From the NCBI GenBank assembly GCA_964570285.1, contig CAZMXP010000012.1:27923-91922 (forward strand): a stretch of DNA of 64,000 bases. The letters run 5' to 3'. Each line of letters opens with the position of its first letter. Position 1 is the first letter of the stretch. Both the position numbers and the translations under genes were made by a program. Positions 16,760-25,235 of this stretch are shown here, piece by piece. Below the pieces are notes generated by a model. The model did no database searches, had not been told where the DNA came from, and saw only the letters and a program-made list of their open reading frames with translations. Origin of the DNA: CAZMXP01 sp964570285. GTDB taxonomy: Bacteria > Planctomycetota > PLA2.

Positions 16760-17476
16760 CTACCACGGCATCAGCGTGAAGACCTTGCTGTCCTTGACGG
16801 TCTCGCCCGGCTTCTGGTTGGCCACCTGCACGAGCTGGTTCGCCCAGTCCTTCATGATGCCCTTGGCGTGCGTGTACCAGGTGAAGCCGGCGAGGTCGAT
16901 CGGGCGCGACTTCTCGCCCTCCCGGTCGGCGAACGTGAGCAGCTCGGCGCCGGTCTTCGCGTCGCGGAAGCGCCCTTCCATCGCCGCGGTGCTCGTGTTC
17001 AGCGGCGTCAGCAGGATGCCGGTGCCGGTCGGCATCGCCCAGCTCGCCGCCTCCAGCGACGCCTTGCTCGGCACGATCTCGACGATCGCGAACTCGAGGA
17101 CCAGCGTGTCCGCGCCCGTCGGCTTGTCCACCACCGTGAAGCGGTTCGTGACCCCCTTCGCGGGGTTCTTGAACGCGTCCACCATCATCTCCCGCGCCTT
17201 GTTCGCGATCTCGGCGAGGTCCTTCTTGAAGTCCCCCGCCGCGCCCGCCTCGCCCTGCTTGTACCAGTCCATGTGGAGCATGTGCGCGGTATCCACCGGC
17301 GCGACGTAGACCTTCGAGTAGCGCGCGAAGTCGCCGTCGGGGTTGCGCCACGACGCGTGGAAGGGCAGGTCCTTCTCCTTGGTCATCCGTTCGTGCTTGA
17401 CGAAGCCCGCGGGCTTGGCGGCCTTCGCCTTGCAGCCGACGGCCAGTGCGAGGAGCGCGACGAGAACGATTCGCAT
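16760..17476 (-). CDS. DUF3313-like lipoprotein
   Basis: A 238-residue protein. The lipobox LAVGC (Cys 15) follows MRIVLVALLA. The mature part has PAGFVKHERM, WRNPDGDFARYSKVYVAPVD and VLEFAIVEIVPSKASL. These resemble DUF3313 lipoproteins (PSGFL...F.RY..V.IDPV...L...I...D.....). TAGAAT lies 34 bases upstream, with a purine-rich ribosome site (AAGGAAGGGAG), so this gene has an ordinary leader. It is a periplasmic, membrane-anchored protein of unknown role. Confidence 0.7.
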   Translation of the reverse strand: MRIVLVALLALAVGCKAKAAKPAGFVKHERMTKEKDLPFHASWRNPDGDFARYSKVYVAPVDTAHMLHMDWYKQGEAGAAGDFKKDLAEIANKAREMMVDAFKNPAKGVTNRFTVVDKPTGADTLVLEFAIVEIVPSKASLEAASWAMPTGTGILLTPLNTSTAAMEGRFRDAKTGAELLTFADREGEKSRPIDLAGFTWYTHAKGIMKDWANQLVQVANQKPGETVKDSKVFTLMPW

Positions 17477-17877
17477 GCGTAGGGACTCCCTTCCTTGAGG
17501 CGCGCATTCTACGACTTGCCATCGGGGGGGGCGAGGGGGCCCCGGAGGAGCGCGGGGGGGCCCGGGGGGGGCAGCGGCGCGCAGCGCCGCGAACCCCCCC
17601 GAACAACCAAGTCGGTTTGCGGCCGACACCGTTCCCCCGCCGCGCGCCACCGCATCACAGACACGCCCCCACCCACCCGCTGCCAACCCCCATTCCCTCA
17701 GGATCGATCCCATCCGTCGCGTGGAGAATCGGGACCCCCGTGCCGGGGCAGCGGCGCGCAGCGCCGCGAACCCCCCCGAACAACCAAGTCGGTTTGCGGC
17801 CGGATCCGTTCCCCCGGAGCGCGCCTCCGATGGGGGCGGCCGTCGCGCGGCCCGCCGCGGGCTATGATCCATGGACG
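17477..17877. repeat. Intergenic region with a 72-bp direct repeat and G tracts
   Basis: No gene is seen in these 400 bases. A unit of about 72 bp occurs at 17568-17639 and again at 17745-17816 (period 177). It is built from GCAGCGGCGCGCAGCGCCGC, then GAACCCCCCCGAACAACC and AAGTCGGTTTGCGGCCG. The first 58 bases are identical; the copies differ mainly at the 3' part. Runs of seven to eight Gs lie just before the first copy. Confidence 0.7.
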
Positions 17878-18339
17878 ATGATCGATCCCCGGTGCGAACT
17901 CCTCTCCCGGGTGCTGAAGGGGATCGTCGCGGAGATGCAGGGCGGCGCCGACCCGGGGAAGTGCTGGGCGGAGGCGGGCCGCGCCTTCGCCGCGGCGCAG
18001 GAGGACGAGGATGTCGAGCTCTTCGTCGCGATCGACGAGCGGAACCTCGACGCGCTGCGCAACATCGTCGCGCAGTGGCAGTTGGGAAAGCGCCCGCTCG
18101 TGCGCCACGACCGCGACGTGCTCAAGCGCGCGCTGAAGGCCTTCCGCAAGCGCCTCAACCTCGTCCGCCTCGATGCCGAGTCGTCGGTCGGCGGCGGCCC
18201 GATGAGTTCCGGCCGCCAGTCGGGCATCGTCGGCGTGCGCCCGCCCGACCAGTACCCGCAGGAGGTCTGGGACGAACTCGTCCGCCAGAAGCAGCTGATC
18301 GAGGCGCGCGGCGGCACGTACGAACTGGCGGCGGAGTAG
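17878..18339 (+). CDS. Small cytoplasmic protein of unknown function
   Basis: A 153-residue soluble protein with no signal peptide or membrane segment. It reads MIDPRCELLSRVLKGIVAEM, is mostly helical and charged, and has a Gly/Ser-rich turn (ESSVGGGPMSSGRQSG) followed by PPDQYPQEVWDELVRQK. The ATG at 17878 is preferred over 17871 because only the former is in frame. TATGAT lies nine bases upstream. I do not recognise the family. The next gene is convergent, with six bases between stops. Confidence 0.65.
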   Translation: MIDPRCELLSRVLKGIVAEMQGGADPGKCWAEAGRAFAAAQEDEDVELFVAIDERNLDALRNIVAQWQLGKRPLVRHDRDVLKRALKAFRKRLNLVRLDAESSVGGGPMSSGRQSGIVGVRPPDQYPQEVWDELVRQKQLIEARGGTYELAAE

Positions 18340-18345
18340 GGGCGG

Positions 18346-19296
18346 CTACTGCATCCACCAACGCTGGAAGAAGTACGCGCCCGTCAGCAGCAGGCCGAAT
18401 CCGGAGAGAATCTGCACCACCGCGCCGGTGTGGTTGGCGGTGTCGCCCCACTCGATGCGGAGCGCCGTCATGAAGCCCGCGGCCATAACGACGACCATCG
18501 CCGCGAGCCGCAACCGGCGCAGCAGGGTCGCGCGCCCCTCGTCGGGGCCCTCCTCGGGCGGCGGGCCCGCCGCGAGCCACTCGCGCGCGGCGGCGCTCTC
18601 CGCGCGTTCGCGGCGGCGCACGGAGAACCAGTCCTCCCCCTCCGCGTCGACGAGCCGGCGGCGCAGAAGCAGGAGCCCGCCGGGCACGCCCACCGCGACG
18701 CCGAGCAGATGGAGCACCGCGCTCCAGGGCGTGTAGGAGGTCAAGTGGGCGGCGAGGAACTGCCAACCGATCCACCAGATCGCGAGCAGGCGCACGGAAA
18801 ACGCCTGCACGCCGACACTGCGGTAGAGCCAGTAGAAGACGCGCACCGGTCTGCGCGGCGCCCACACCCACGCGATCGCGATCAGCGCGTAGATCGCCCC
18901 CGAGGCTCCGCAGGTCTGGAACGCGGCTCCGCGAAAGAGCAGCCACGTCAGGCCGTCCTGCAGGAAGGCGCAGCCGAAGTAGAGCGCGAGCATCCAGCGC
19001 CAGCCCGCGACGCCCTCCACGATGACCCCAAACGTCAAGAGGAAGAGCATGTTGCCCGTCAAGTGCCCCAGGTCCCCGTGTACGAACGCGCTCGTGATCC
19101 AGGTCCACGGCGCGAAGGCGTCCAGCGAGAGGACGAGATCGGGGAGACGGCCGGGCCAGACGCCGTGGAAGATCCCGGGCCACGGATCGAAGCAGCCGAG
19201 CAGGACCGCGACGACGTAGTTGGCGGCGACAAGCCCCGCGGTCGCATGGGGCCGGTGCCGGTAGACGCCCTCACCGAGAATCGGGAGGAAGAACAT
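18346..19296 (-). CDS. Rhomboid-family intramembrane serine protease
   Basis: A 316-residue membrane protein. HGDLGHLTGNMLFLLTFG near residues 72-90 holds the oxyanion Asn and His. TCGASGAIYALI has the catalytic Ser in GASG near residue 133. HLLGVAVGVPGG near residue 195 supplies the catalytic His. An Arg/Glu-rich cytosolic stretch (about 215-260) and two more membrane segments follow, making it longer than core GlpG. It would cleave membrane protein segments. ATG 19296 precedes the first conserved region; longer frames are Pro/Arg shadows. Confidence 0.85.
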   Translation of the reverse strand: MFFLPILGEGVYRHRPHATAGLVAANYVVAVLLGCFDPWPGIFHGVWPGRLPDLVLSLDAFAPWTWITSAFVHGDLGHLTGNMLFLLTFGVIVEGVAGWRWMLALYFGCAFLQDGLTWLLFRGAAFQTCGASGAIYALIAIAWVWAPRRPVRVFYWLYRSVGVQAFSVRLLAIWWIGWQFLAAHLTSYTPWSAVLHLLGVAVGVPGGLLLLRRRLVDAEGEDWFSVRRRERAESAAAREWLAAGPPPEEGPDEGRATLLRRLRLAAMVVVMAAGFMTALRIEWGDTANHTGAVVQILSGFGLLLTGAYFFQRWWMQ

Positions 19297-19698
19297 GGGA
19301 TCGATACCCGGGGGGCGCGGGGGGGCATTCGGGGAGAGAGGGGATTCAATCCGCAGGCCGACGACGGGCTGGCCTTCGCCTACATTCGGCCCCCCCCCGC
19401 GCCCCCCCCACATCCCCGGCCGACGTGGTTGCGCCGCATCCGGTCCGATGTGAACAGCGAAAGCAGGTGATCGGTCAGAGCGTTTCGCACCAGCGAGGGC
19501 GGAAGAGGCGCGACGCGCGGACCTGTGCGATCTCCATCCCGTGCACACCCGCCCCGATGCCCGGTTTTCGGCCGGTTCGCTGCTCCCGCCGCGCAGGGTG
19601 TCGCCCGCGTGCAAGGAACCGCTTTGCCTTCCGCGGAACCCGTCGGGCAGGGACGCGTCCTAGGGCAAGAGCCGTAGTTGTGCTCCCCGGAGGCAATC
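19297..19698. other. Intergenic region without recognisable gene
   Basis: This 402-base gap sits between divergent genes. It contains C tracts at about 19388-19410 like those at 23496-23528. No RNA family, clear promoter or open frame with coding character is visible, apart from GGAGGC before the ATG at 19699. Confidence 0.5.
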
Positions 19699-22600
19699 AT
19701 GGAAAAGCTCCCGACCTGCGCTCCGAAGGGCCCCTTGGGCCTCGTTATCGCACTCTTGCTACTCGGGGCCGGGCTTTCCGCGTGCGGCACGGGGGGCGGC
19801 AGCGTCGCCGCCGCCCCCGACGATCCGGAACTGCCGCGCCTGGACGCGATCTACCGCCAGATCGCCGATGCCAGCACTCCTGACTCCGACGGGGATGGCA
19901 TTCCCGACGAGGTCGAGATCGCCTATCGCGATCTTCTCGGCCTGAATCCGTCGATCGCCGACACGGACGGCGACGGCATGAACGACCTCTTCGAGATCTT
20001 CGGCGCCTCGTGGATGTACGCCCAGACGCGCGGCGAGGCGGGCGACCTCGACGGGGAGGCGCGATCGCTGCGGGGCGCCGACGACCCCGCGACGACCAAC
20101 GCGAGCGCCCTTGTGGACACCGACGGGGATGGCGTGCCCGACTACCACGAGTTCTTCGGCTACCGGTACGACCGGGCGAAGGGGGCGTTCGTCGGCGATC
20201 CCGCCGGGTTCCGGACCGATCCGCGGCAGTGGTCCTCCGACCTGGATGCCTATTCCGACGGCGCGGAAGTGTCTGGCCTAGACCTCGATCCGGCGATCGC
20301 GGCACCGGGAAACCACCCCCTCGTGCCCGCATGCCCGGAGATCGTGGTGGAGGTGCAAGCCTTCGAAGTCACCGTGGACGACACGGTGATCTACGCGCGC
20401 GGCGGCACCGTCCCGAAGGGAAGTTCCTGGAGCCGCGGGACATCGAGGCTCGGCATGGACCTTTCGCGCTTCGGCCTCGCCGCGGCCGCCGGCTCGCCCG
20501 TGACCCTTCTCCCGTCCGGCTCGCTCGCGCTCGGCACCCCCCTCTCGGGCGAGCGCCTGCCGGGCCTGACCAGTGTTGCCATCGCCTCGGGCGCCACCGT
20601 GAATCCGGACATCCACTGGAGCCGCGCTCGCTCGTTCAGCCCCGACGCGGCCGCCCACCTGAGGCTCTTTCTGAGAGTCCACAACCGCGGCCTCGCACCG
20701 GTACGCGACCTCGTGCCCACGCTGCGTCTCTCGATCGCGGGCGCGGACGTCGCCACCTTTGAGCCCGCCGACCCCTTGCCTGGCCTGCTGGCCCCGGGGG
20801 CGACGTTCCCCGAGGCGGCCACGGTCTTCTGGGTCGTCGACTCAGCCCCGTCGGGCGCCGGACAGCAGCCGATCGCGCTGACCGACTACCTGCTCCGTGC
20901 ACTGGAGTCGGGCGCGCCCCTCTCCCTGACGGTCACGGGCAACCGGGGAGAGGCGCCCCCCTCCGCCGACCTCGACGAGTCCGTCGCGCGCTGCGCGGAG
21001 GCGAGTGCCGCGATCCTGCTCGCGGAGACGCGCAATCCGCTCACCCTGGCCCTCGAGCTCCCCCTGCATCGCCTCGTGCATGCGAGCGACTCGGTCACGG
21101 CCCCGACGGTGACGCTGCGCGACGCGCTGACGTGGTCGATGGGGTTCAAGGCGGGGAAGGAGGGGCCTTCGCTCGAGGTGCGGGCCGCGGACGGGAGCGT
21201 CCGGACCGTTTCGCTTGGGGGGGGCGGGGGCTGGCGCGTTCATGTGGACGAGGAGACGCTCCGCCACAACTGGCCCGAGCCTGCGGCCGGCCTGACGACC
21301 GAAGAGTTTCTCGGGATGCGGCTGCTCGCGCGCTCCCGGATCGCGTTGCGCCCCCCGCGCGAGCCGGCGGAGAGCACTCCGACGATCTATTGCGCCTATG
21401 CCGAGCCGTTCGCACAGGGGGTCGAGGTCGTCGCCTGCGTGGGAGACCACGACGGCATCGAGGCGGTGGTCTTCGTCGACAGGGACGGCGTCGAGACCGC
21501 GATGCAGCCCGATCCGCGCGGGAGGATGTTCTTCTCTTGCAGGCTCGATCCCGACTACGCGTTCGAGGGGGGTGGACGCGAGAGGATCCGCGCGACGGCC
21601 GCTCCGGGGGCGCTCGACCTGGCTGGCGGGGCGGTGCAACCCGTTGCGGAAGCCGCCGTCGAGGCGCTCTACACGGCGCCCTCGGAGCCGCCGATCGTCG
21701 TCTCGGTCCGATGGGACCCCTCGCGCCTCGCCGTTCTCGCGGAGATCGAGCCCGGCGGGAGCCGGCCCGAGGACCAGATCGCTTGGGTCCGCCTCTTCGA
21801 CAGGGAACCCCGCGATGAGGAGAGCGGGGAGGATCGCGACGGCTACCTCTCTCTGATGCGCCCCGCCGGCGCCCCCGAGGACGGGTTCGCATGGGAACGG
21901 GTGCTCCCCGACGGATGGCAATCGGGCATGATGCTCGTCGCGTCTACGGCGGGCGGCCACATCGCGACGCGGATGCTGAACGACATGCAGAACCTCGTCC
22001 CGTACCGCAGCGGCAGCATCGGCGGGCTCGAGGCCCGGATCGGCTGGCCGGGCTCCGACGCGTGGAAGATCGTCCAAGTCGATCTCGATCGCTCCCCCGA
22101 CGCGTGGGTGCTCGACTTCTTGGCGAGCGACGCCCACTTTGACGGAGGTTGGCCCGGCGACGGCCCGGACCAACTCATCCGCGACTGGATGAGCGCCGTG
22201 GCGCCGTCCCGCAACGCCGATCTCTGGCAGCCCGCGCACGGCATGGCGGACCTCTACCTCCGATCCCGGGGAGAGGCGACAGACCCCTCCGCCTTCGTGC
22301 TTGGCTTCCACGCGAGGGCGACGCCGCTGCTGATCTCCTGGGACCCCCTGAGCAGCGAGGCCTTCCTCCATCTCGGCAGTCAGGACATCCTCAATCTCCA
22401 GGGGGAGATGACGCCGGGCCGGCTCGACAGCGCCGGGGCGGAGTCATGCTGGTCCGTCGGCCAAGGGGCGATCCTGCTCTTCCTCACGAGCGACGGCCGC
22501 CCGGGCAAGCTCCGGATCCGCCATTCGAGCGTGACCCACGACGGATGGAGGGGAGAGGACTCGGCCAGCCTCGCCTTCGACTACCTCATCTTCCGCAAGG

Positions 22601-22878
22601 CGGGCGACGGCACGCCGCCGGAGGAGTTGGCGTACGAGACCTCCGAGGTGCACTGCGCCGCGGGCTCGATGATCCCCGCCAACCGGCCGCGCTGGAAGGG
22701 CGACCCGCCCGACTCCTTCTCGATTGCTCCCGCACTCCCCGAAGGACTCCACCTCGATCCCGCGACCGGCGTGATCCGCGGTGCTGCACCCATCGCGAGC
22801 GCGCGCACCCGCTACGTCGTGACGGCGGCGAACACGGGCGGGAGCACCGAAGCGGAGATCTTCCTGACGGTCGAGTAG
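19699..22878 (+). CDS. Lipoprotein resembling binary-toxin B / anthrax protective antigen, with thrombospondin-3 repeats and a C-terminal Ig-like domain
   Basis: A 1059-residue protein with a good ribosome site (GGAGGC) and a lipobox LSAC (Cys 29). Residues about 58-160 hold calcium-binding TSP3 motifs (DSDGDGIPD, DTDGDGMND, DTDGDGVPD). DPRQWSSDLDAYSDGAEVSG and HPLVPACPEIVVEV near 180-215 match the calcium-binding domain of binary toxin B proteins (GDPYSDYEK...HPLVAAYP). LRVHNRGLAPVRDLVPTL and TLRDALTWSMGF (near 471) resemble pore-domain segments of protective antigen (NTGTAPIYNVLPT, TLKEALKIAFGF). No furin-like site is evident. A large middle region is unassigned, and a putative Ig (He_PIG) domain ends the protein (PEGLHLDPATGVIRG). 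It is probably a surface protein; no toxin partner gene is adjacent. Confidence 0.75.
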   Translation: MEKLPTCAPKGPLGLVIALLLLGAGLSACGTGGGSVAAAPDDPELPRLDAIYRQIADASTPDSDGDGIPDEVEIAYRDLLGLNPSIADTDGDGMNDLFEIFGASWMYAQTRGEAGDLDGEARSLRGADDPATTNASALVDTDGDGVPDYHEFFGYRYDRAKGAFVGDPAGFRTDPRQWSSDLDAYSDGAEVSGLDLDPAIAAPGNHPLVPACPEIVVEVQAFEVTVDDTVIYARGGTVPKGSSWSRGTSRLGMDLSRFGLAAAAGSPVTLLPSGSLALGTPLSGERLPGLTSVAIASGATVNPDIHWSRARSFSPDAAAHLRLFLRVHNRGLAPVRDLVPTLRLSIAGADVATFEPADPLPGLLAPGATFPEAATVFWVVDSAPSGAGQQPIALTDYLLRALESGAPLSLTVTGNRGEAPPSADLDESVARCAEASAAILLAETRNPLTLALELPLHRLVHASDSVTAPTVTLRDALTWSMGFKAGKEGPSLEVRAADGSVRTVSLGGGGGWRVHVDEETLRHNWPEPAAGLTTEEFLGMRLLARSRIALRPPREPAESTPTIYCAYAEPFAQGVEVVACVGDHDGIEAVVFVDRDGVETAMQPDPRGRMFFSCRLDPDYAFEGGGRERIRATAAPGALDLAGGAVQPVAEAAVEALYTAPSEPPIVVSVRWDPSRLAVLAEIEPGGSRPEDQIAWVRLFDREPRDEESGEDRDGYLSLMRPAGAPEDGFAWERVLPDGWQSGMMLVASTAGGHIATRMLNDMQNLVPYRSGSIGGLEARIGWPGSDAWKIVQVDLDRSPDAWVLDFLASDAHFDGGWPGDGPDQLIRDWMSAVAPSRNADLWQPAHGMADLYLRSRGEATDPSAFVLGFHARATPLLISWDPLSSEAFLHLGSQDILNLQGEMTPGRLDSAGAESCWSVGQGAILLFLTSDGRPGKLRIRHSSVTHDGWRGEDSASLAFDYLIFRKAGDGTPPEELAYETSEVHCAAGSMIPANRPRWKGDPPDSFSIAPALPEGLHLDPATGVIRGAAPIASARTRYVVTAANTGGSTEAEIFLTVE

Positions 22879-22889
22879 CGGTGGCCGTG

Positions 22890-22926
22890 CGCCGCGGGGC
22901 ACCTTCGAGAGGGGTGCCCTGCGGCG
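22890..22926 (+). terminator. Hairpin after the binary-toxin-B-like gene
   Basis: A 14-bp stem with one mismatch (CGCCGCGGGGCACC against GGTGCCCTGCGGCG) encloses a 9-base loop and begins 11 bases after the stop codon. G-rich sequence, not a T tract, follows. Confidence 0.55.
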
Positions 22927-22941
22927 GGGGGGGAGGGGGGA

Positions 22942-22964
22942 AGGCCGCCCTCTGGGGGCGGCCT
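22942..22964 (-). terminator. Hairpin downstream of tRNA-Pro
   Basis: AGGCCGCCC pairs with GGGCGGCCT across five bases, seven bases past the 3' end of the minus-strand tRNA. It is a plausible terminator for the tRNA transcript. Confidence 0.5.
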
Positions 22965-22970
22965 CAAGGT

Positions 22971-23048
22971 TGGTCGGGGCGACAGGATTTGAACCTGCGA
23001 CCTCTGCGTCCCGAACGCAGCGCTCTAGCCAAGCTGAGCCACGCCCCG
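22971..23048 (-). tRNA. tRNA-Pro, anticodon CGG
   Basis: On the minus strand, CGGGGCG at the 5' end pairs with CGCCCCG at the 3' end, followed by discriminator A and an encoded CCA. The anticodon stem CTGCG/CGCAG encloses TTCGGGA, so the anticodon is CGG (reads CCG codons). GGTTCAAATCC is the T-loop region. All cloverleaf arms form. The CCG codon is common in this GC-rich genome. Confidence 0.93.
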
Positions 23049-23223
23049 ATCTAGGCGGTCAATCGTAGTGCAGACTCCGCCGATCGCAAGAACGGTTTGC
23101 CGCAGCGGAGCAACCCGGTCTCGGGCATTGGCCGGACGGGCACCTGCCGGTGCGGGGTGGCGGCGCCGCAGGACGTGACACTTCCGGCGTGGTTCGGCCC
23201 CTGGTGTTCAGTCGTGGGTCACC

Positions 23224-23252
23224 CCGCAAACGTGCCACTGGCACGTTTGCGG
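23224..23252. repeat. Near-perfect 14-bp palindrome in the segment beside tRNA-Pro
   Basis: CCGCAAACGTGCCA and its exact complement are separated by one base. It lies in the 240-base stretch between the tRNA and its partial duplicate. It could be a terminator, a protein-binding site or part of a small mobile repeat. Confidence 0.6.
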
Positions 23253-23287
23253 CTGTCGAAGGGGCGGAGCGGGTCGGCCACGACCGT

Positions 23288-23340
23288 GTCCCGAACGCAG
23301 CGCTCTAGCCAAGCTGAGCCACGCCCCGATCTAGGCGGTC
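23288..23340 (-). repeat. Partial duplicate of tRNA-Pro (5' 41 bases plus 12 upstream)
   Basis: These 53 bases are identical to 23008-23060: the tRNA 5' half through the anticodon loop and 12 bases of upstream sequence. Beyond 23341 about 30 more bases are recognisably related. The 3' half is missing, so no tRNA can form. It is a tandem duplication relic or an attachment-site-like scar. Confidence 0.85.
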
Positions 23341-23401
23341 GATCGGAGTCCTGAGTCGGCCTGTCGCAAGATAGGTTTCTCGCGCTGCCGCGACTCGTCC
23401 G

Positions 23402-23463
23402 CGGCGCGCCTCCACGCCGCAACCCACGGCGCCTTCGTGTCTTCGCGCCTTCGTGGTTTTCCT
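23402..23463. repeat. Dispersed repeat, second copy, followed by C tracts
   Basis: This is related to 5339-5400, sharing CCGCAACC...CGCCTTCG and a final CGTGGT. It is followed at 23496-23528 by three runs of eight to nine Cs separated by GCA/GC, a strong G-quadruplex candidate on the minus strand. Confidence 0.5.
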
Positions 23464-23559
23464 CCTCCGGCGTGCGCTTGCAGCCCAGGGGCGGCCCCCC
23501 CCCGCACCCCCCCCGCACCCCCCCCACATTCACCCCCCGGAGCGGTTACGATGGGGGCC

Positions 23560-24585
23560 GTGAAGCGCGCTGTGGCCGAGGGATGGCGCCGCCTCTATGG
23601 CGCGGCGGGCGCGTTCGCCGCGCTCGGGCCGTGGCGGTGGATGGCCGACAGCGACATCTTCGGCGTCAGGGATCCCGCGTCGGGGGAGGTCGGCTGGTGC
23701 GCGGTGCTCGGCGCGAGCGACGAGGTGCTCGGCGTCAACGTCTACTGGGGCGACGAGGGGTACGCGACCTGGGAGATGATGCAACGCGGCCGGATCCCGC
23801 GGCGCGAGATCCTCGCGCACCTCGACGGATTCCTCTTCACGATGGACGACCGGGCCGAGCTCGACGCGACGGATCTCTCCACGATCAAGGCGCTCGGGCT
23901 GCGCTTCCGCGGCAGCCGGCAGTGGCCCTGCTTCCGCTCGCTGCGGCCCGGCCACGTGCCGTGGCACCTCGAGGAGGACGAGATCCCTACGCTCGCCCTG
24001 ATCCTCGAGCAGGCGAGGGAGGTCTGCGCTCGCGCGCAGGGCGCCCGCGATCTCTTCGCGGCGAACGCGGGCATCGACCGCCTGCTCGTGCGCGACCGCG
24101 GGCGCGGCACGCCGCCCGACGCGCCGTGGCGCGACGCGTGGGAGAAGATCCCGCACTGGGTCCCCCCGAAGCCGCTGCCGCCGCCGGTGGCCGACGAGGC
24201 GCTGCGCCCCATCCTCGCGAACTGCCGCCCGGCGGTCGCGCGCTGGGAGTTCGGGAACACGCCGATCCGGGGCGTCGTGCACGAGCCCGGCGCGCGCCCC
24301 TTCCACCCGCGCGCGACGCTCATCGTGGATGCGAGCAGCGGCCTGATCCTCCACCTCGGTCTCGGCAGCGGCCAGTTCAAGGCCGAAGAGGTGCAGGCCG
24401 AACTGCTGCGGGCGCTCGAGGCCACGCGCACGATCCCGGCGCGCATCAGCGCCCGCGGCGAGGAGGTCGTCGCCTGCCTCGCGCCCATCGCCAAGGCGAT
24501 CGGCGCGCGCCTCGAACAGGCGACCGAACTGCCGGCCTTCGACGAGGCCCTCGCCGGCATGGACGACTATCTCGGCGCGCCCTGA
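23560..24585 (+). CDS. DUF7309/DUF6930-like cytoplasmic protein
   Basis: A protein of 341 residues from GTG 23560, or 344 from ATG 23551. WRWMADSDIFGVRDPASGE plus NVYWGDEGYATWEMM (residues about 24-75) resembles DUF7309. The C-terminal half, with HPRATLIVDASSGLILHLGL and ARISARGEEVVACLAPIAKA, resembles DUF6930. There is no signal peptide. TACGAT at 23547-23552 overlaps ATG 23551 and lies seven bases before GTG 23560, so I prefer the GTG as a leaderless start. The 3' end overlaps the opposite methyltransferase by 19 bases. Biochemical role unknown. Confidence 0.7.
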   Translation: MKRAVAEGWRRLYGAAGAFAALGPWRWMADSDIFGVRDPASGEVGWCAVLGASDEVLGVNVYWGDEGYATWEMMQRGRIPRREILAHLDGFLFTMDDRAELDATDLSTIKALGLRFRGSRQWPCFRSLRPGHVPWHLEEDEIPTLALILEQAREVCARAQGARDLFAANAGIDRLLVRDRGRGTPPDAPWRDAWEKIPHWVPPKPLPPPVADEALRPILANCRPAVARWEFGNTPIRGVVHEPGARPFHPRATLIVDASSGLILHLGLGSGQFKAEEVQAELLRALEATRTIPARISARGEEVVACLAPIAKAIGARLEQATELPAFDEALAGMDDYLGAP

Positions 24586-25235
24586 CGCAGCACGAAGATC
24601 CACTTGTCGCGGAACGGCGCCGGCTCGCCCATGCGCCAGCCCGCGTAGGCGCTCCGCGGCCGCTCCACCTCGTAGAGCGTGCGCCGGCGCCGCTCGGGCG
24701 CGAGCCACGAGGTCATCACCAGCGCGCCGCCGGGCTCAAGGCAACACTGCAACTGTTGCATCGCGCGCCCGAAGCGCGCCTCGTCCACGATGTGCTGCTC
24801 GACGTCGATCATCAGGATCAGGCCAAACGTCCCCGCCGGCGCGCGCTCCGTGATGTCGCACCGCTCGAAGACCGCCGCCGGGTATCGGCGGCGCAGCTCC
24901 GGGAAGAGCGTCTCCGCGATGTCGATGCCCGTGTAGTCCTGCGCCCCCGCCTCGAGGCAGAGGCGCGTGTAGAAGCCGGTGCCGCACCCCACCTCGAGCA
25001 CGCGCCCGCGATCGAGGGCGATCCCCTCGCGCGCGCAGAGGCCCAGGAAGGCCGCCTCCGCCCCGGCGTACTCCGCGCGATTCTCGCCGTCGCTGAGGCG
25101 CAGGTCGCCGACGCCGCGCATGTCGAAGCCGAACCGGCCGTGCCGCGCCTCCCAGTAGCGCCGCGCCCGGTAGCCGCCGGGCCTCCAGAACCGGAGCGTC
25201 GAACCCAGGCGGCGCAGCCTCCGGACGAGGCTCAT
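24567..25235 (-). CDS. Class I SAM-dependent methyltransferase
   Basis: A 222-residue cytosolic enzyme. Motif I is RVLEVGCGTGFYTRLCLEAG (about 79-98). Motif II is YTGIDIAETLFPEL, motif III FERCDITE, and the post-motif strand GLILMIDVEQHIV. It matches the Methyltransf_11/23 group; the substrate is unknown. ATG 25235 is chosen; an in-frame ATG at 25262 is possible. Close head-to-head spacing with the radical SAM gene suggests a shared promoter region and a related job, perhaps cell-surface glycan or small-molecule modification. Confidence 0.8.
   Translation of the reverse strand: MSLVRRLRRLGSTLRFWRPGGYRARRYWEARHGRFGFDMRGVGDLRLSDGENRAEYAGAEAAFLGLCAREGIALDRGRVLEVGCGTGFYTRLCLEAGAQDYTGIDIAETLFPELRRRYPAAVFERCDITERAPAGTFGLILMIDVEQHIVDEARFGRAMQQLQCCLEPGGALVMTSWLAPERRRRTLYEVERPRSAYAGWRMGEPAPFRDKWIFVLRQGAPR

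Noticed and set aside
17568..17816. CRISPR array
   Set aside because: Only two long units with a 105-base gap; no short repeat-spacer pattern and no cas genes.
19297..19698. Riboswitch before the binary-toxin-B-like gene
   Set aside because: I found no conserved core of any class I know and no terminator or anti-ribosome-site pairing.
22976..23340. Second functional tRNA
   Set aside because: Only the 5' half is present; no T-arm or acceptor 3' strand follows.
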